Assembly: GCF_030272615.1 (NCBI RefSeq)
Contig: NC_081413.1
Location: 554,553,136 to 554,617,135, forward strand
DNA: 64,000 nucleotides
From: Cryptomeria japonica
Taxonomy: Eukaryota > Streptophyta > Pinopsida > Cupressales > Cupressaceae
Direction of reading: 5' to 3'
This document shows, piece after piece, positions 46,928 to 58,400 of this stretch. Each line of letters starts with the position of its first letter. The first letter of the stretch is position 1. The notes beneath the pieces are model-generated. The model was given only the letters and a program-made list of their open reading frames with translations. It was not told the DNA's origin and searched no databases. The position numbers were made by a program, and so were the translations under genes.

Positions 46928-48343
46928 TGATGCTCTACAAAATGGACAAGGTTAGACTAAAGCCTATGGTCGTATAACACACAAAAATACAAGAAATTGT
47001 TAGTGTTATTCAATCAAAGACTAATCTAAGCAGACATATCAAAAGAGATACCAAAAGCATGAGAGAATATTTAACTAGTAAAGTAAATATAATGAGACAT
47101 CTCCAAATGCCTCCTAACATGCTCTTAGCTCCTTCTCCTTTTTTCCTCTCCTCTCCAAGTTCCAAACTAGTGTAGCTCTCAAGAGCTTTTTGCACTATGG
47201 ATGCTTATGGAGGTTTGAGATTGAAGTATTTACTCTAAATGTGAATAAAAAGCTAATGCTAGATGATATGATGCTAAAATGATTTATTTTAAACCAAAAT
47301 GACAAGATATTAATGATTTATGCTAAATGCTCTCTAAAATTCTCTATAACTTAGATGCATGCAAGTTTTCAGGATCTGGATTATGAAGAAATGGGCTCTA
47401 TTTATAGGAAAAATGGAGCAATGGATGGTTGAGATTGAGTAATCTCAACAAGGGTCAGGATTGAATGATATTCAATCCATGTGATAGCTTTCAACCCAAT
47501 CACAAGATGACAAGTGTTAATATGAGATAGGTTGAGAGGAGAGGGAATAAACATTAAATGCTTGACATGACCTGAGAGTTAACTTGGGAGTCAAGGTCAA
47601 GGTTGGGTTGAGTGAATAAATTCTTTATTCAAAGAATAAAGCTTTTATCCAATGGATAAACTCTTGTGCAAAGTCAAAAGGGATAACCATGGTCAAAGCA
47701 ATAAATGCTTGAGGAGACACATGAGTGCAAGTTGAATAAACCATAAATGGTTATGTAAGAGCCATTAATGGTCATGTAAGAGCCATAAGTGGTTTGGAAG
47801 ACTTTGGAGGTTAGCTTGTTGGACACATAAAACATTAAATGTTTTTCAAAGACTTTGAAGTCTTTGAGAAGTGACTCCAAGTTGCTTAGGAATGTGACAA
47901 TAATTAGGGGATGGATTAGGTTTATCAGGAAGGGTTTAGAAGAATCTAGAAGGGGGTTTAGGAATGCAAGTGGATTTGGTGGGTGAAGGAAAATAGGATT
48001 TTATTTAAAATAAAATAAATTTATTTCAATAAATGTGTTCAAGTTGCATTTGTAGGAAAATGCAAGTGGGGGGGATAAATGATTTAAATAAATGTTTTAT
48101 TTAATTTATTTAAAAAAGGAAAAGGGGATTAAATGAAATAAATATGATTTATTCATTTAATTGATTGTGGATTTGATTTAATAAATTAATTAAAATAAAT
48201 TGAATAATTTATTTAATTAATAGAAGAATGTTTGGAGATGAATTAATTAAATATTAATTTAATTAACTGATGGCTAGTGGGTTTTTAATCAAATAAATAG
48301 AAAATATTAATTTTATTAAACTGGACAAATTTATGTGACTAAA
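46928..48343 (-). repeat. 5' LTR of the outer Tat element (about 1.4 kb)
   Basis: Begins (plus strand) TGATGCTCTA and ends GTGACTAAA, the counterpart of GTGACTACA in the inner LTR, so the terminal TG of this LTR has mutated. It shares the TATA box (47,398-47,407) and the ATTTAAATAAA and hairpin blocks, but is some 400 bp shorter because most of the 79-bp and 30-bp repeats are absent. Confidence 0.85.
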
Positions 48344-48959
48344 AAACTGATTACAGATAACTGATAACATTCAAATTACAAGATTTGGCTCACTGGCCTG
48401 CTACATACATGCTCAATTATAGAATTGGTCAACTTTGGACCTTCAAATCTTAAGATCTCTCTTCTATGTTCTATATCCTTTATTTTTAATGCTCAATTAT
48501 AATGATTTATAAGATCTAAGGGGATCCGGTTGGCCAAAAGGGATCAAATGCCGAAGAACAAGATCAAACGTGTAAAATCAACAGTTTGGCCTCTGCTAAA
48601 GAGATTCCTCCAAAAAATCCAAAGGATGAAGTATGGATCAAAGGGAAGGTCGGCCACATTCCAAGGAACATTGGAATCAATGAGCTAGGATCCGCAAGCT
48701 ACGGAAAGGATCTGGTAGATTCACCAATGCAACTAGGTCCGAGCGGTTCTAGTGCCAGAAAACTATCTTGGAATCCAGAATCGATAGCTTGCTGGAAAAT
48801 GATCGAAATGCTCGACGATTTAGGAATAAAGAAGATGATCATGTCCTCGAGAATAAAAAGCTCTGCAAAATCTGGTGATCCAGTGCAAGAAAATACAAAA
48901 AGAAATGTTGAAACTGCAAAACAAAAAACAAACAAAAAAGAAATATTTTTGGTTGATGC
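48344..48959 (+). other. Unassigned stretch with a ~150-codon open frame
   Basis: From about 48,517 a plus-strand frame stays open to TGA at 48,970-48,972, with no ATG near its start. The peptide is Lys/Ser-rich and includes a distinctive segment, SWNPESIACWKMIEMLDDLGI. I recognise no family. It could be an internal exon, a captured gene piece or part of a LINE ORF1. It abuts the relic LTR to the right and the outer Tat LTR to the left, so both ends may be cut. Confidence 0.3.
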
Positions 48960-49820
48960 AAGATTGTCATGAACCGGAGATGCTCCTGCATCAAAATGCG
49001 ACAAAAAAAAATCAAGAAGCCAACAACTAACTAAAATAAACCAATGAAGAGACAAAGAAGGGAAGAAGAGATTCACAAGAGGTCCATCTATGAAGCACAC
49101 AAACAAACAAACATGAAAATGTTGGATTATGATAAGATGTTTTCCATAGTCAAACCCCTACTTTGGTGTTTCCACCTCCAAGGATATCCAAGGTAGATAG
49201 ATTGTATGCAAATGATAATTAAAGAGAAATAAATGATAGTGGATTCCAATTGATATACCTAAACAATGAGAGTTAAATAACTTGAGAAAGAGCACTTTAA
49301 TTCAACACTAGAAGTCAAGGGCTTGTTGGAGTGAAGAAGAATACATGATTCTCGAGTTGATGGATCTTTGACATGAGTGACAATGGAGGTACACCAAAAC
49401 CAGTGAGGTGAGAGAGATTATAAGATATTAAGAGAGCTAAAGGAGCAATTCCAATATTCACAAATGTAAGTGAGAGAACAAATGAATCAAGAAAGGCAAG
49501 ATAAGGAAGGTAGGGTAACATCCCAACGTTTATGGGTGTAGAAGGAGGCATTACACTACCAAAATTAGCAGATGTGACATCTCAATGACCAACTTTGGTT
49601 TGAATATTTAGGAGAATGAATGTGTGACACATGAACGTCTATGCGATGTGCATGTATCCATGAACAAATTAGCCCAAGTGGTAGGATATTCGAAAAATGG
49701 GTGGAAAGGCAGGCTGAGAAAGCAAACGAGGTGGAATGTCTGATCATTATTTCTAATTCAGCTCAAAGTGAAGGTATTATGTGACATAGAATTGCACAAG
49801 GTACAATTTACACTGTTACA
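48960..49820 (-). repeat. 3' LTR of the gypsy relic (partial)
   Basis: Matches 56,800-57,730. The best preserved part includes 'catagtcaaacccc...tttccacctcc' (49,144-49,183) and 'accagtgaggtgagagagatt'. It ends GTTACA next to the polypurine tract. The left boundary is where similarity fades. Confidence 0.6.
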
Positions 49821-49834
49821 TTTTACCCCACTTT

Positions 49835-52480
49835 AGAAAACATGTCAAAAGGAGATGCAAGCTAAAGTAGAAAGAGAGTTGAGAAAATTATACCAGAATA
49901 TGAAGGGGAAGTGGAGTCTTCTATTCACGGAGAGTTGCCCATAGGGAAGAATCTTGAATCGAACCTTCACGAAGTAGTGCTAAGCTATATCATCACAAAC
50001 ATGTTATATGTAGTCAAACATGTTAGATGAAAAGATTTTTATTTGAAATAAAAAGATAAATAATAATTAACAATCATACAAAGATTGTAAGATAACGATC
50101 ATCAAGATAGAAGATCATTGAGATTGTGTCATTATGGGTAGCAGGTTGTGTTATTATAGATAGCCATATGACTAGTCAACATGTGACTACTACAAACTGT
50201 GTTGTAGGATCAACACATAAAAGACAAAACTATAAACTTAGATAAAATGCAATGGTTTGGCCCCCACACAAGGCAATAAATGAGATAAAAGACTTGAGAT
50301 AAATAAGATAATAAATGAAAATATGATAGCGCCCCCCCCCCCCCCTCTAGAATGATATGCACTATACAAAGGGAACACAAGTTATTCTAAGGAGAAGAGA
50401 TGTTGTGTCATGTCAACATAGCGAGATGTTCCCATGGAATGCTACCTTGTAACATATAGCACATAATACCCACAACATCAACAAAAAATAGAAAGGGACA
50501 AGGAAATTCAATTATTTGGTGTTAGTACAACTCTTAGTAGTGGAATTATATCACATATATAATTGCATATGAATTACTCATCATGGTCCCAAAGTTTTTA
50601 GATTTGAAGAAAGACACATGAAAACAATGATAAAATAGAAAATTGTTTCAACATGGAAGAAGGCCTAAATGCCCCTAATGCTTTGCATCATCCTCAAATG
50701 TCAAAAATCAAGATACAACACAAAGAATAAGTATGAGACAATTAGAGGAAGTGTATGACAAATATAATCTCCTATATCCAAGTACTTATAGAGTAACTTG
50801 GCCCTTCAAGAGAGCACAACATATAAAGACAAGCATAGGGTAACACAAAACATGCATACTCTATTCTAAAAGATAAGAGGAGTACTACTCTAGAAATCCC
50901 CCCATTAGGTCTTCATCCTCCCAATCTTGATCATAGGGGGAGGGAGGAGAAGCTTGAAGAGGGACAATTGCTAAGGTAGTACTAGCATCTCACTGGCAAC
51001 AAGAGCCAAGGATGAGGCTGTGAATCAACGAACGTGTGAATATTGTCGATAATGTGGAGATATCCTCTAGAGAGTCAAACATGCACCTCTTCAAAGAAGA
51101 TGTAGGTGAATCAACCAAAGGCTGCAAAAATAGGAGTTACATCATCGTCCTCTAGAATAGGGGTGGTGACAAACTCCGAAGAAGGTAAAACCTCCTCCGG
51201 GACAAGCACAAATGTAGACAAAGACGTCACAAGAATTGATTTTTAATGACAAAACTTAGGAACAAGGCCTTGTTCAAACTTATGCTTAGGTAGCTAAGGT
51301 GAGGGATTCACATCAATCATGGAAGATCCGAGGATCCTAGGAAAGCTACAATGAAGATACAAAGATGAAGTGGGAAGACCACAAAATGATGCATTGGACA
51401 ACACCTATATGCAACATGTGTATAGGATAGGAAATGGAGGTATGTCAAGCAAGGAGGTGATGAGTGGCAGCTCCAAGAAGGGATCAATGAATACCTATAC
51501 CCACTTAGGGTGAGGCTCATCAATAGTCCCCAAAGTGGTGGGAAGCAACATGAAGAATGGAGTAGAAATAGATATAGAGTTGGCAATAGGAGCAACAAAA
51601 AAAGGAGAATGCATAGATGTAGAGGGAGCAAAAGTGGACTTAAATGACTCACCCTCAAACTTTAAAGCAACCTCATGTTCCCTAGTCATTTCTCATTGAT
51701 GACGCTTATGCTTGCATGCAATATGGTTCTAACATAGATGGGGACTAGTAAGATAAGCCTACGAAGACTCAATAACATCTTACTTCATAGAAAAGGCCAT
51801 CAATGTCATTGCCGACAAAGAGGAAGGCCCAACTGATGAAGTAAGAGGTGCCACTGTAGTAGAAATTGTAGAATCAATTATAGATACATTTCCTCATTTT
51901 TATCTAGGAGAAATTAGAGGAACAAGAGGAGCCTTTAGAGGCTAGGATATCTATCAGGATAGGCAACTCAAATAGAGGACAAACTTAGACTTTAGTAATG
52001 GAGATACATTTCCTTTGTTCGTGCTAGACATAGTCATAGGAATAGAGGACAATGTTGAAGGTTGTGCGGTCCTCTGCAAGCAAGGAGGTCTACCCTAAGG
52101 AACAAGCTTTTATTGAACACCGACAAAGAGGGAGCGAAAGACAAAACATGTTGCAATACAAGAGTAGACAGTGATGGACAAGTAGAGATAGATGTAGAGG
52201 GAGCCAAAGATACAACAAGTTGGACCAATATCAATGCTAATTCCTTGGTCTTATACTTCTAATATGTCTTATATAACATTCACCTTAGGGAAGCATAGGT
52301 ACAACTAGAGAACACCAAAAATGATCAAGAGAAAAGCCACCACAAAACACTAGTTGTTAATGCCCAGTATCCTAGATAGTGTGTAGAACACACTCATGAG
52401 GAAACTTAAGACACATATGTACCACTTTGGGGACCACATCCATAGCAACCAATAAAGGAATACCCAAATTTACATGGAAT
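49835..52480. other. Interior of the gypsy relic without recognisable genes
   Basis: I find only short frames and no motif of RT, RNase H or integrase on either strand. A run of 14 C at 50,332-50,345 is the sole striking feature. Confidence 0.4.
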
Positions 52481-52483
52481 AGG

Positions 52484-52790
52484 TCAAACTCGGGGATAAC
52501 AATAAATGTAATAGATATCACTTTGGGTTCTACAAGGATTGTCAAGGTGGTGCACCCATGGGTGGAACAAAAATTCCATCACACCTCTAGATAGTAGCAC
52601 GATAATAATCATATTTTTCCCAATGAAGATCATTAATGAAGAGGGCTTTCTCCTCAATAATTGCATCAACTCTGCATGATGAGTCAACCATAACACCTAT
52701 GATAGTTTTACCGTTGATTTTAGTAGGGACATAGAGAGGACTAAACTCTCTATTATATGGAAAGTTTAGAGGTGTGAATGATATATCCAT
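52484..52790 (-). pseudogene. Retropepsin-like fragment of the gypsy relic
   Basis: The minus-strand frame contains PLYVPTKINGKTIIGVMVDSS. This resembles the Tat/Athila protease layout in which a hydrophobic strand and V-D-S/G-S active-site motif follow 'ING'. The rest of the domain is lost. Gene order (gag to its right, this to its left, both minus strand) supports the call. Confidence 0.45.
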
Positions 52791-53085
52791 ACTCTTAGTC
52801 CTCTTACTTTAGGGAGAAATTGAAGTTATGGTGACCATATTTGCATAAGGACAATCACTCTAGATGCAGTAGCAAATGATGCATAAATAAAATTTGATGT
52901 ATGAGGCAAAAAGGAATCAGTTGAGAATTGTAACTCGTTGTTTTCCTTATCCACGGACTTGTAACTCATTGTTTGCCTTATCCATGGATTTTCTTTTTAT
53001 CTATGAGCCAAATAGTATTGTTATCTATATGATCTTGGACGATGTGTCTTAAATGCATGCAACATTCAACATCGTGACTAGACAC

Positions 53086-53367
53086 TTAGTGATATTGGTA
53101 GAACTTTGAACCATCATACCAGTGAGGGTATGGATTTTTATTTAGAAGAGGTATAATATTAGGGAGGATCAATAGGTTATCTTTCAACAATTTTTGTAGC
53201 ACACTCAAATAAGAATAAGATAACCTAGTGAATACCAGATTTGGTTGAGGCTCCGATGTGTTTTTCTCAATGGCTTGAGGAATTTTGATTACATTAGCCA
53301 CAACTTTATTCTTATAAGAACCTCTCGAGGAAGATGCACCTCCAAAGGTATCAACACGAGAATTCAT
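53086..53367 (-). pseudogene. Gag C-terminal fragment of the gypsy relic
   Basis: Minus-strand frame with LLKDNLLILPNIIPLLNKNPYPHWYDGSKFYQYH. This matches the pattern 'L...LLTLP...PP...YYD..K.C.YH' seen just before the Cys/His knuckle of Tat/Athila gag. The first Cys is Tyr here. Confidence 0.55.
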
Positions 53368-53879
53368 ATTTGTGATGTATGAAAATGGAATCAGGTAGAT
53401 TAGGGCATATTTCTACTTTCATTCATACATTGGAATATGAAAGCACCTAAGGAAGTTATCCTCTTTTACTGACTCTAGTGAAAGAGAGTCAAGGGGTACT
53501 TTTAGGGTTTCTATTCCTTCACTGATATGAAAGGAAATGTGTTGAATATAAGAGAATGCAAGACTTAGGTTAGGATAAATGTAAACCACTATAACAGTAA
53601 TAATAATAGTCTGATATAGAAACAAAACTGAGACATAAAGCATAGATCTCAAAATGGGAATTTGATGTGCACTTGTGATAGAAATTTGACCTTGATCTGA
53701 CAAGACTAGGGCATTGGGTACCTTGGTCTCAGAGACTAGAATGATTTGCAAACTAAGGAACTAGAATCTAAGATCGTCTAAAGTTTGCCTACAAAATTTG
53801 GTCCTAATTTTAGTGATAGGTCTATGACTATTTGATGAGATCCTCTAAAAATTGATCACTCCATGAAAACCTGTAATGG

Positions 53880-54895
53880 TATTTGCAAGTTGGAAAATGG
53901 TGTGTTTGTGGCTATATAGGGTTTTGCCTTAGTCAAACCCCTTGTTTTGGTGATTTCCACCTCCACAAATAGATGATATTTGTATTGAGAAGTGTGTGTT
54001 CCCTATAATCTCATGTGTTTATAAGATTCCTATCAGCTAAGATGCAAACTAGAGTTCTACCTTATGTTTTGAGTAAAAACCCTAAAATGAATGTAATGTA
54101 AATGCTTGAAACCACAAATGCAATTTAGATCTAAAGTAATAATATAAATCTGAAACTCGCATAGAGATATTAAAATAACATGCAACCATATTAAATCCTA
54201 AGGAAGAGGTACAAGTCATTCAACACACGGTGATCTCCTTTTTATTCTTCAATATCTCCTAAGTCTTCCATGAAAAAATGTTGATGGAGAATTGATAAGT
54301 GATGAACTTGCTAATTCAGACTTCACATAAAACCTATACTTCCACTTCACAAGTATCTCCTTCAATTGCTAGATTCATATCCTAAAATGAGGGAAAGAAA
54401 AGGTTATATATATTAAACCCTAACTTTAATTTTGATAATAGGTCGAGTTAAAATTAATATAAAAAAGAAGGATTTGAATATTATAATAGTACCAATTAAG
54501 CTCCTTAAATTCGAGGAAAAAAGCATGGGACCAAGTAGTATACCACCTGGTCCTATTGAATTTTTTTCAATTTTCTTATGATGCAAGATATTGTGATTAT
54601 AAAATCTAATCCAACATGGTAGGTCAATCCAAGGTGTTTAGATATGCAAAAATATGCTTCGAAGATTGAAATTAGGACATTATTAGGATTAATTAAAATA
54701 AAATAAAAAGGGGCACACCTAAGGTTAAGGGCCCAATTTTATAATATGTGAATTGTTGAGAGAGGACATTAGATTTAATTTAATTAATAATTAAATGCCT
54801 AAAAAGGAGCCTCATAAATGCAAGATGCAATGGGACACACCAAGGTGGGTACTAACCTAAGCGTGGAATTGGAAAACCCTAATTAGGGGTGTATA
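53880..54895. repeat. LTR-like insertion splitting the relic gag (ends unresolved)
   Basis: This stretch separates the gag core (54,898-56,450) from its C-terminal part. It contains 'cttagtcaaaccccttgttttggtgatttccacctcc' at about 53,930, the same block as in the relic LTRs, plus a TATATAG. That suggests a related LTR inserted into the element. I could not find TG...CA ends with a duplication. Confidence 0.35.
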
Positions 54896-54897
54896 AT

Positions 54898-56450
54898 TTA
54901 TGATGCTAAAATAGAAAAATCTCTAAATTGAGTCATTGTATGCTGATAATTAGTGAGAACAATGTAGAGATTAGTGAAATTTGGATATTTGTTCAAGGAG
55001 AGCTTCTCCTTCAATGTTTGATGCAAACTACCAATAAACATTCTTTGAATATCATCATCTTGTAGCACACAGGGAATCTTAGTAGATATAGATTGGTACC
55101 CTAAGATAAAATAAATTATTTTATCATTCAACCTTTGTTTGCAATGAATTAGTTTAGCGATGGTGACCTTGCTGCCAATGTTAGCTTGTAATCGTTTGAG
55201 AAATGAACCCACTAATTGATCAAAAGTCTAAATTGAATAAATAGGTAGAGAACTATACCATTCTAATGTAGTCCTTTTGAGAGACTGGGATAATTGTTTA
55301 TGCAAAATATGATATTGATTATGACAATCATTATATAAGGTAAGAAAATAATCACTGTGTAAATGAGGTTCTCCATCACCATTATACCAATCAAATTTCA
55401 AACTCTCAGACCATTGGGGAAGATTAGTACTAAGTATATGAACTACAAGTGGGTTGCATTGATAATATGGTAGAAGAGATGGTTGGTTAGCAACATTAGT
55501 AAGACTGGAAAGTTGTTGTTGAAGTTGTCCCATTTTTGCAATATGGTGTTTAGAACAAGATTGGCAAGTGAAGGAGGTGGAGGCAGATTATGCATGCTAG
55601 CAAAAGTAGAACCAACACCAACAACAAGAATAGGGATAGAACTAACATTGACATGAGGAGCAGTACCAATACCAACACTAGCACCAATGCTAGGCCTAGT
55701 GCCAACACTAGAAGCATGAGTTGCGGGTGTGGTAGTAGAGCTAGAAGCAAGATCGGTATACCCCAAAGAAATTTGAGAGACATTAATGCTCAAAATAGTA
55801 CCACTAGATATATATGATTGATTGTATGACCTATATCTACCATATGAACTAACACTCCAAGCATAGAAACACAAATATGAGGACCAGTGATGTCAGTCTG
55901 AGTATCATGAAGATTAGGGAAAACGAGAGATACATGAGACCCTAATATCATAGATAATGCCCTAAGCATTTCGAGGCACTTATCATTTAAGATGAGCATC
56001 TCTCTTAGAGTAATAATGATAGAATCAACCTAGGGTTGGACATTCTCTCAACTTAAGAAACCTTTGAAATCCCTTAGGTTCTCCTCAAGGGATTGAATCT
56101 GGTCGAATGGAACTATTCAAGCAAACTCATGATCCATAGGAGGAGGAGACCTCAAAGCAGTATTCATTGGCATATGATCTTGAAAGTTAGGCTAATAACT
56201 AGATATAGTAGAACCTCCCAAGCCTAAAATCGAAGGAAAAGACCAAGGAGCAAAAGGATCATTAGAATCGATCGTCCTTGAAAATATCGGACTGCGTCTC
56301 ATAGGACTATACCAATTGGGTGGAAAGATGGGTCTATAAGTCCTCCTAATCATAATTATCAAATTAGTTTGGGTTTTAAAGCTCATAGACAAGGACCACA
56401 AAAGTATGAAAACCTCAAGAATGTGCAAGAGATAAAACAAACACAAGCAC
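54898..56450 (-). pseudogene. Gag core of the gypsy relic (broken)
   Basis: Minus-strand pieces at 56,192-56,446, 55,228-55,533 and 54,898-55,212. The last two form a retrotransposon gag domain: WYNGDGEPHLHSDYFLTLYNDC, then TTLEWYSSLPIYSI, a stop, and FDQLVGSFLKRLQANIG. The order and motif fit Ty3/gypsy gag of Tat/Athila type. A low-complexity Val/Leu-rich stretch at 55,550-55,790 is frame-ambiguous repeat DNA. Confidence 0.65.
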
Positions 56451-56500
56451 TAATTATTTTTAATTTTAAGAAAAGTTCACAATTTTTTTTAACAAGAGGC

Positions 56501-56521
56501 GAGTTCACATTAGGCTCACCA
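56501..56521 (-). other. Decayed primer-binding site of the gypsy relic
   Basis: The minus strand reads TGGTGAGCCTAATGTGAACTC. It matches the tRNA-Trp-type site of the Tat elements except where CpG-containing bases have become TpG/CpA and a base near the end. Confidence 0.6.
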
Positions 56522-56524
56522 AAA

Positions 56525-57730
56525 TGTAGAGTAGGAAGATTATACTGCTCCAAAGGGTGGTCAAACCTCTTGAGGACTCAACAACCTTCTCTTCACTCCA
56601 AGAAAAACTTTGGAGTTGTTTGACCTCTAAGTTTTCTCACTAGGATTATAAACATGTAAATAACTCTATGACATTGAAGGATAAAAAGATTTTAATAATA
56701 GGAAACAAAAGTGTAGGTTATTAGGACCACTTGGTGAAATTCATACACTCTTTTCTCTAGGATGTACACATAGGTCAAGGATGACAACATGACACACAAG
56801 CATCCTGTATGGACAAAGCATGTAATTTTGTACCTGAAGGAACTAGAAAACTAGAACTCTGATTCTGAACAATAAATGTGCCAAAAATATAAAGTAGGAA
56901 GCTAATAACTAATTGAAATAAACAAATGAAGAGACAAATAAGGGAAATGAGATTCACATGAGATCTAGCTATGAATCCTCTAGCCAATATTACACCTTCT
57001 TTCACCAAACCTGTACATAAATAAATGAAGATGAGGATGTTGGGCTATGATAAGAGGTTTGCCATAGTCAAACCCTCACTTTAGTGTTTTCACGTCCACG
57101 GACAACCAAGATGGATGTATTGTATGCAAGTGATAACAAAAGAGAAACAAATGATAATGGGCGCCAATTGATATGCTTAAATAATGAGAGTAAAATAACT
57201 CAAGAGAGAGCGCTTCCCTTCAACACTAGAAGTTGAGGGCTTGTTGAAGTGAAGAATAATAAAGGCTTCTTGAATGTGTGGAGCTTCAATGCGAGTAATA
57301 ATAGAGGTACAATTAAACCAGTGAGGTGAGAGAGATTCAAAGAGATTAAGAGAGATAAAAGAGCAGTTCTAGTATTCACAAATGCAAGAGAGAGAGAGAG
57401 AGAGATCAAATGAAGAAAGAAAGGAAAGATAAGGAAGGTTGAGTAACATCTGGATATTAGTGGGCAAAGAAGGAGGTGTTACATTGTGAAAATTTGCAAA
57501 TGTAATGTCTCAAAAACCACCTTTGGTCTAAATATTTGAGGGATGGATGTGTGATGTACACATTTTCATGAACAAATTAGTCCAAGTGGTTAGGAAATTG
57601 AACAAAATGGGTGGAAAGGCAAGTTGAGAAAGCATTCAATGTGGAAGGTCTAATCATTGTTTCTAATTCAGCTTAAAGAAAAGGCACTATGTGATGTAGA
57701 ATTGCATGGGGTGCAATTTACGACATTACA
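56525..57730 (-). repeat. 5' LTR of the gypsy relic (about 1.2 kb)
   Basis: Starts TGTAGAGTAGG four bases after the primer site and ends GACATTACA. The right 900 bases align with 48,960-49,820. A (GA)n run lies near 57,389-57,406. Confidence 0.62.
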
Positions 57731-58400
57731 ATAGTGAATAAACCATATTGAATTTATTAATCCATAGGTTTTTGGGCCTTCTAGACTCAATCATGAGGTT
57801 AATTTTTCTCTTAGATGCATTGTATGAAATACACTATGAAAAATACGGTCAAACAAGAGAATGGTTACAAACCAAGAGATTTGATATTATGCAAAAGTCT
57901 AGGAAAGGACTCATAAGATTAAAGGATCCAACAAATCCAAATAAAACTTCTACAAGGATAATTACATAAGAAAGGTAAATTTTTGTTAATGATTTAATAA
58001 CTCTCAACCATAACGAATATCTCAAACATTGGCTCTATGCTCTTATATGGATAAAGAAAAAGCTAAGACTAGATTTGATGATTGATTACCAAAAAGGAAT
58101 TAATCCATTTAAGAGATAGTTTATTAGTAGAACTAAATTGTAAAAGAATAGTTAACTAATAAAGCATATCCACTTAAGATAAAATTTTACTATTAAAATA
58201 CACATGGCATGCATGAAGCATGAGACACTATGAGATTATGATAAGTGCTTTAATCTTGTCAATTGGGACACAAAAGTTAAATGTCCCAAGTAAACTTAGA
58301 TATAAATACGAATAAAACTCAAGATAATATCTGCTTAGGAAATAATCCTTTATAAACTAACAATTGGCATGGTTCCTAAAAGTGGAAATGGATTTATCAC
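57731..58400. other. AT-rich stretch without recognised gene
   Basis: A 73-codon plus-strand frame (57,748-57,969) is not recognisable. No repeat family is evident. It may be the upstream part of the LINE relic that follows. Confidence 0.3.

Larger units (their letters stand above)
14571..48343 (-). mobile_element. 'Outer' Ty3/gypsy Tat/Ogre-type element, old, minus strand
   Basis: The span includes two later insertions (20,265-24,168 and 25,639-42,608). Without them the minus-strand order is: 5' LTR (46,928-48,343), tRNA-Trp-type primer site, 2.7 kb leader with an ORF, gag (to 42,614), protease and G-patch (25,633-24,169), RT/RNase H/second RNase H/integrase (20,264-16,015), and a 3' region to about 14,570. 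No 3' LTR was found, so the 3' end is missing or replaced. It is homologous throughout to the inner element but carries many more disruptions. The integrase catalytic Glu is replaced by Lys (GQAKASNK). The left limit is where similarity to the inner copy stops by eye. Confidence 0.82.
48960..57730 (-). mobile_element. Ancient gypsy relic with gag and protease traces, minus strand
   Basis: Direct repeats at about 48,960-49,820 and 56,525-57,730 are alignable but heavily diverged. A decayed tRNA-Trp-type primer site is at 56,501-56,521, and a polypurine tract (AAAGTGGGGTAAAA on the minus strand) at 49,821-49,834. Gag pieces are at 53,086-56,450 and a protease trace at 52,484-52,790. No RT, RNase H or integrase is visible between 49,835 and 52,480, so it was truncated or non-autonomous. 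No matching duplication was found at the outer ends. The left LTR lacks its first part. Confidence 0.65.

Noticed and set aside
55550..55817. Leu/Val-rich and Asn/Thr-rich frames on both strands
   Set aside because: They arise from low-complexity 'accaacacc/agcacca' repeat DNA inside the relic gag. All frames stay open by composition.
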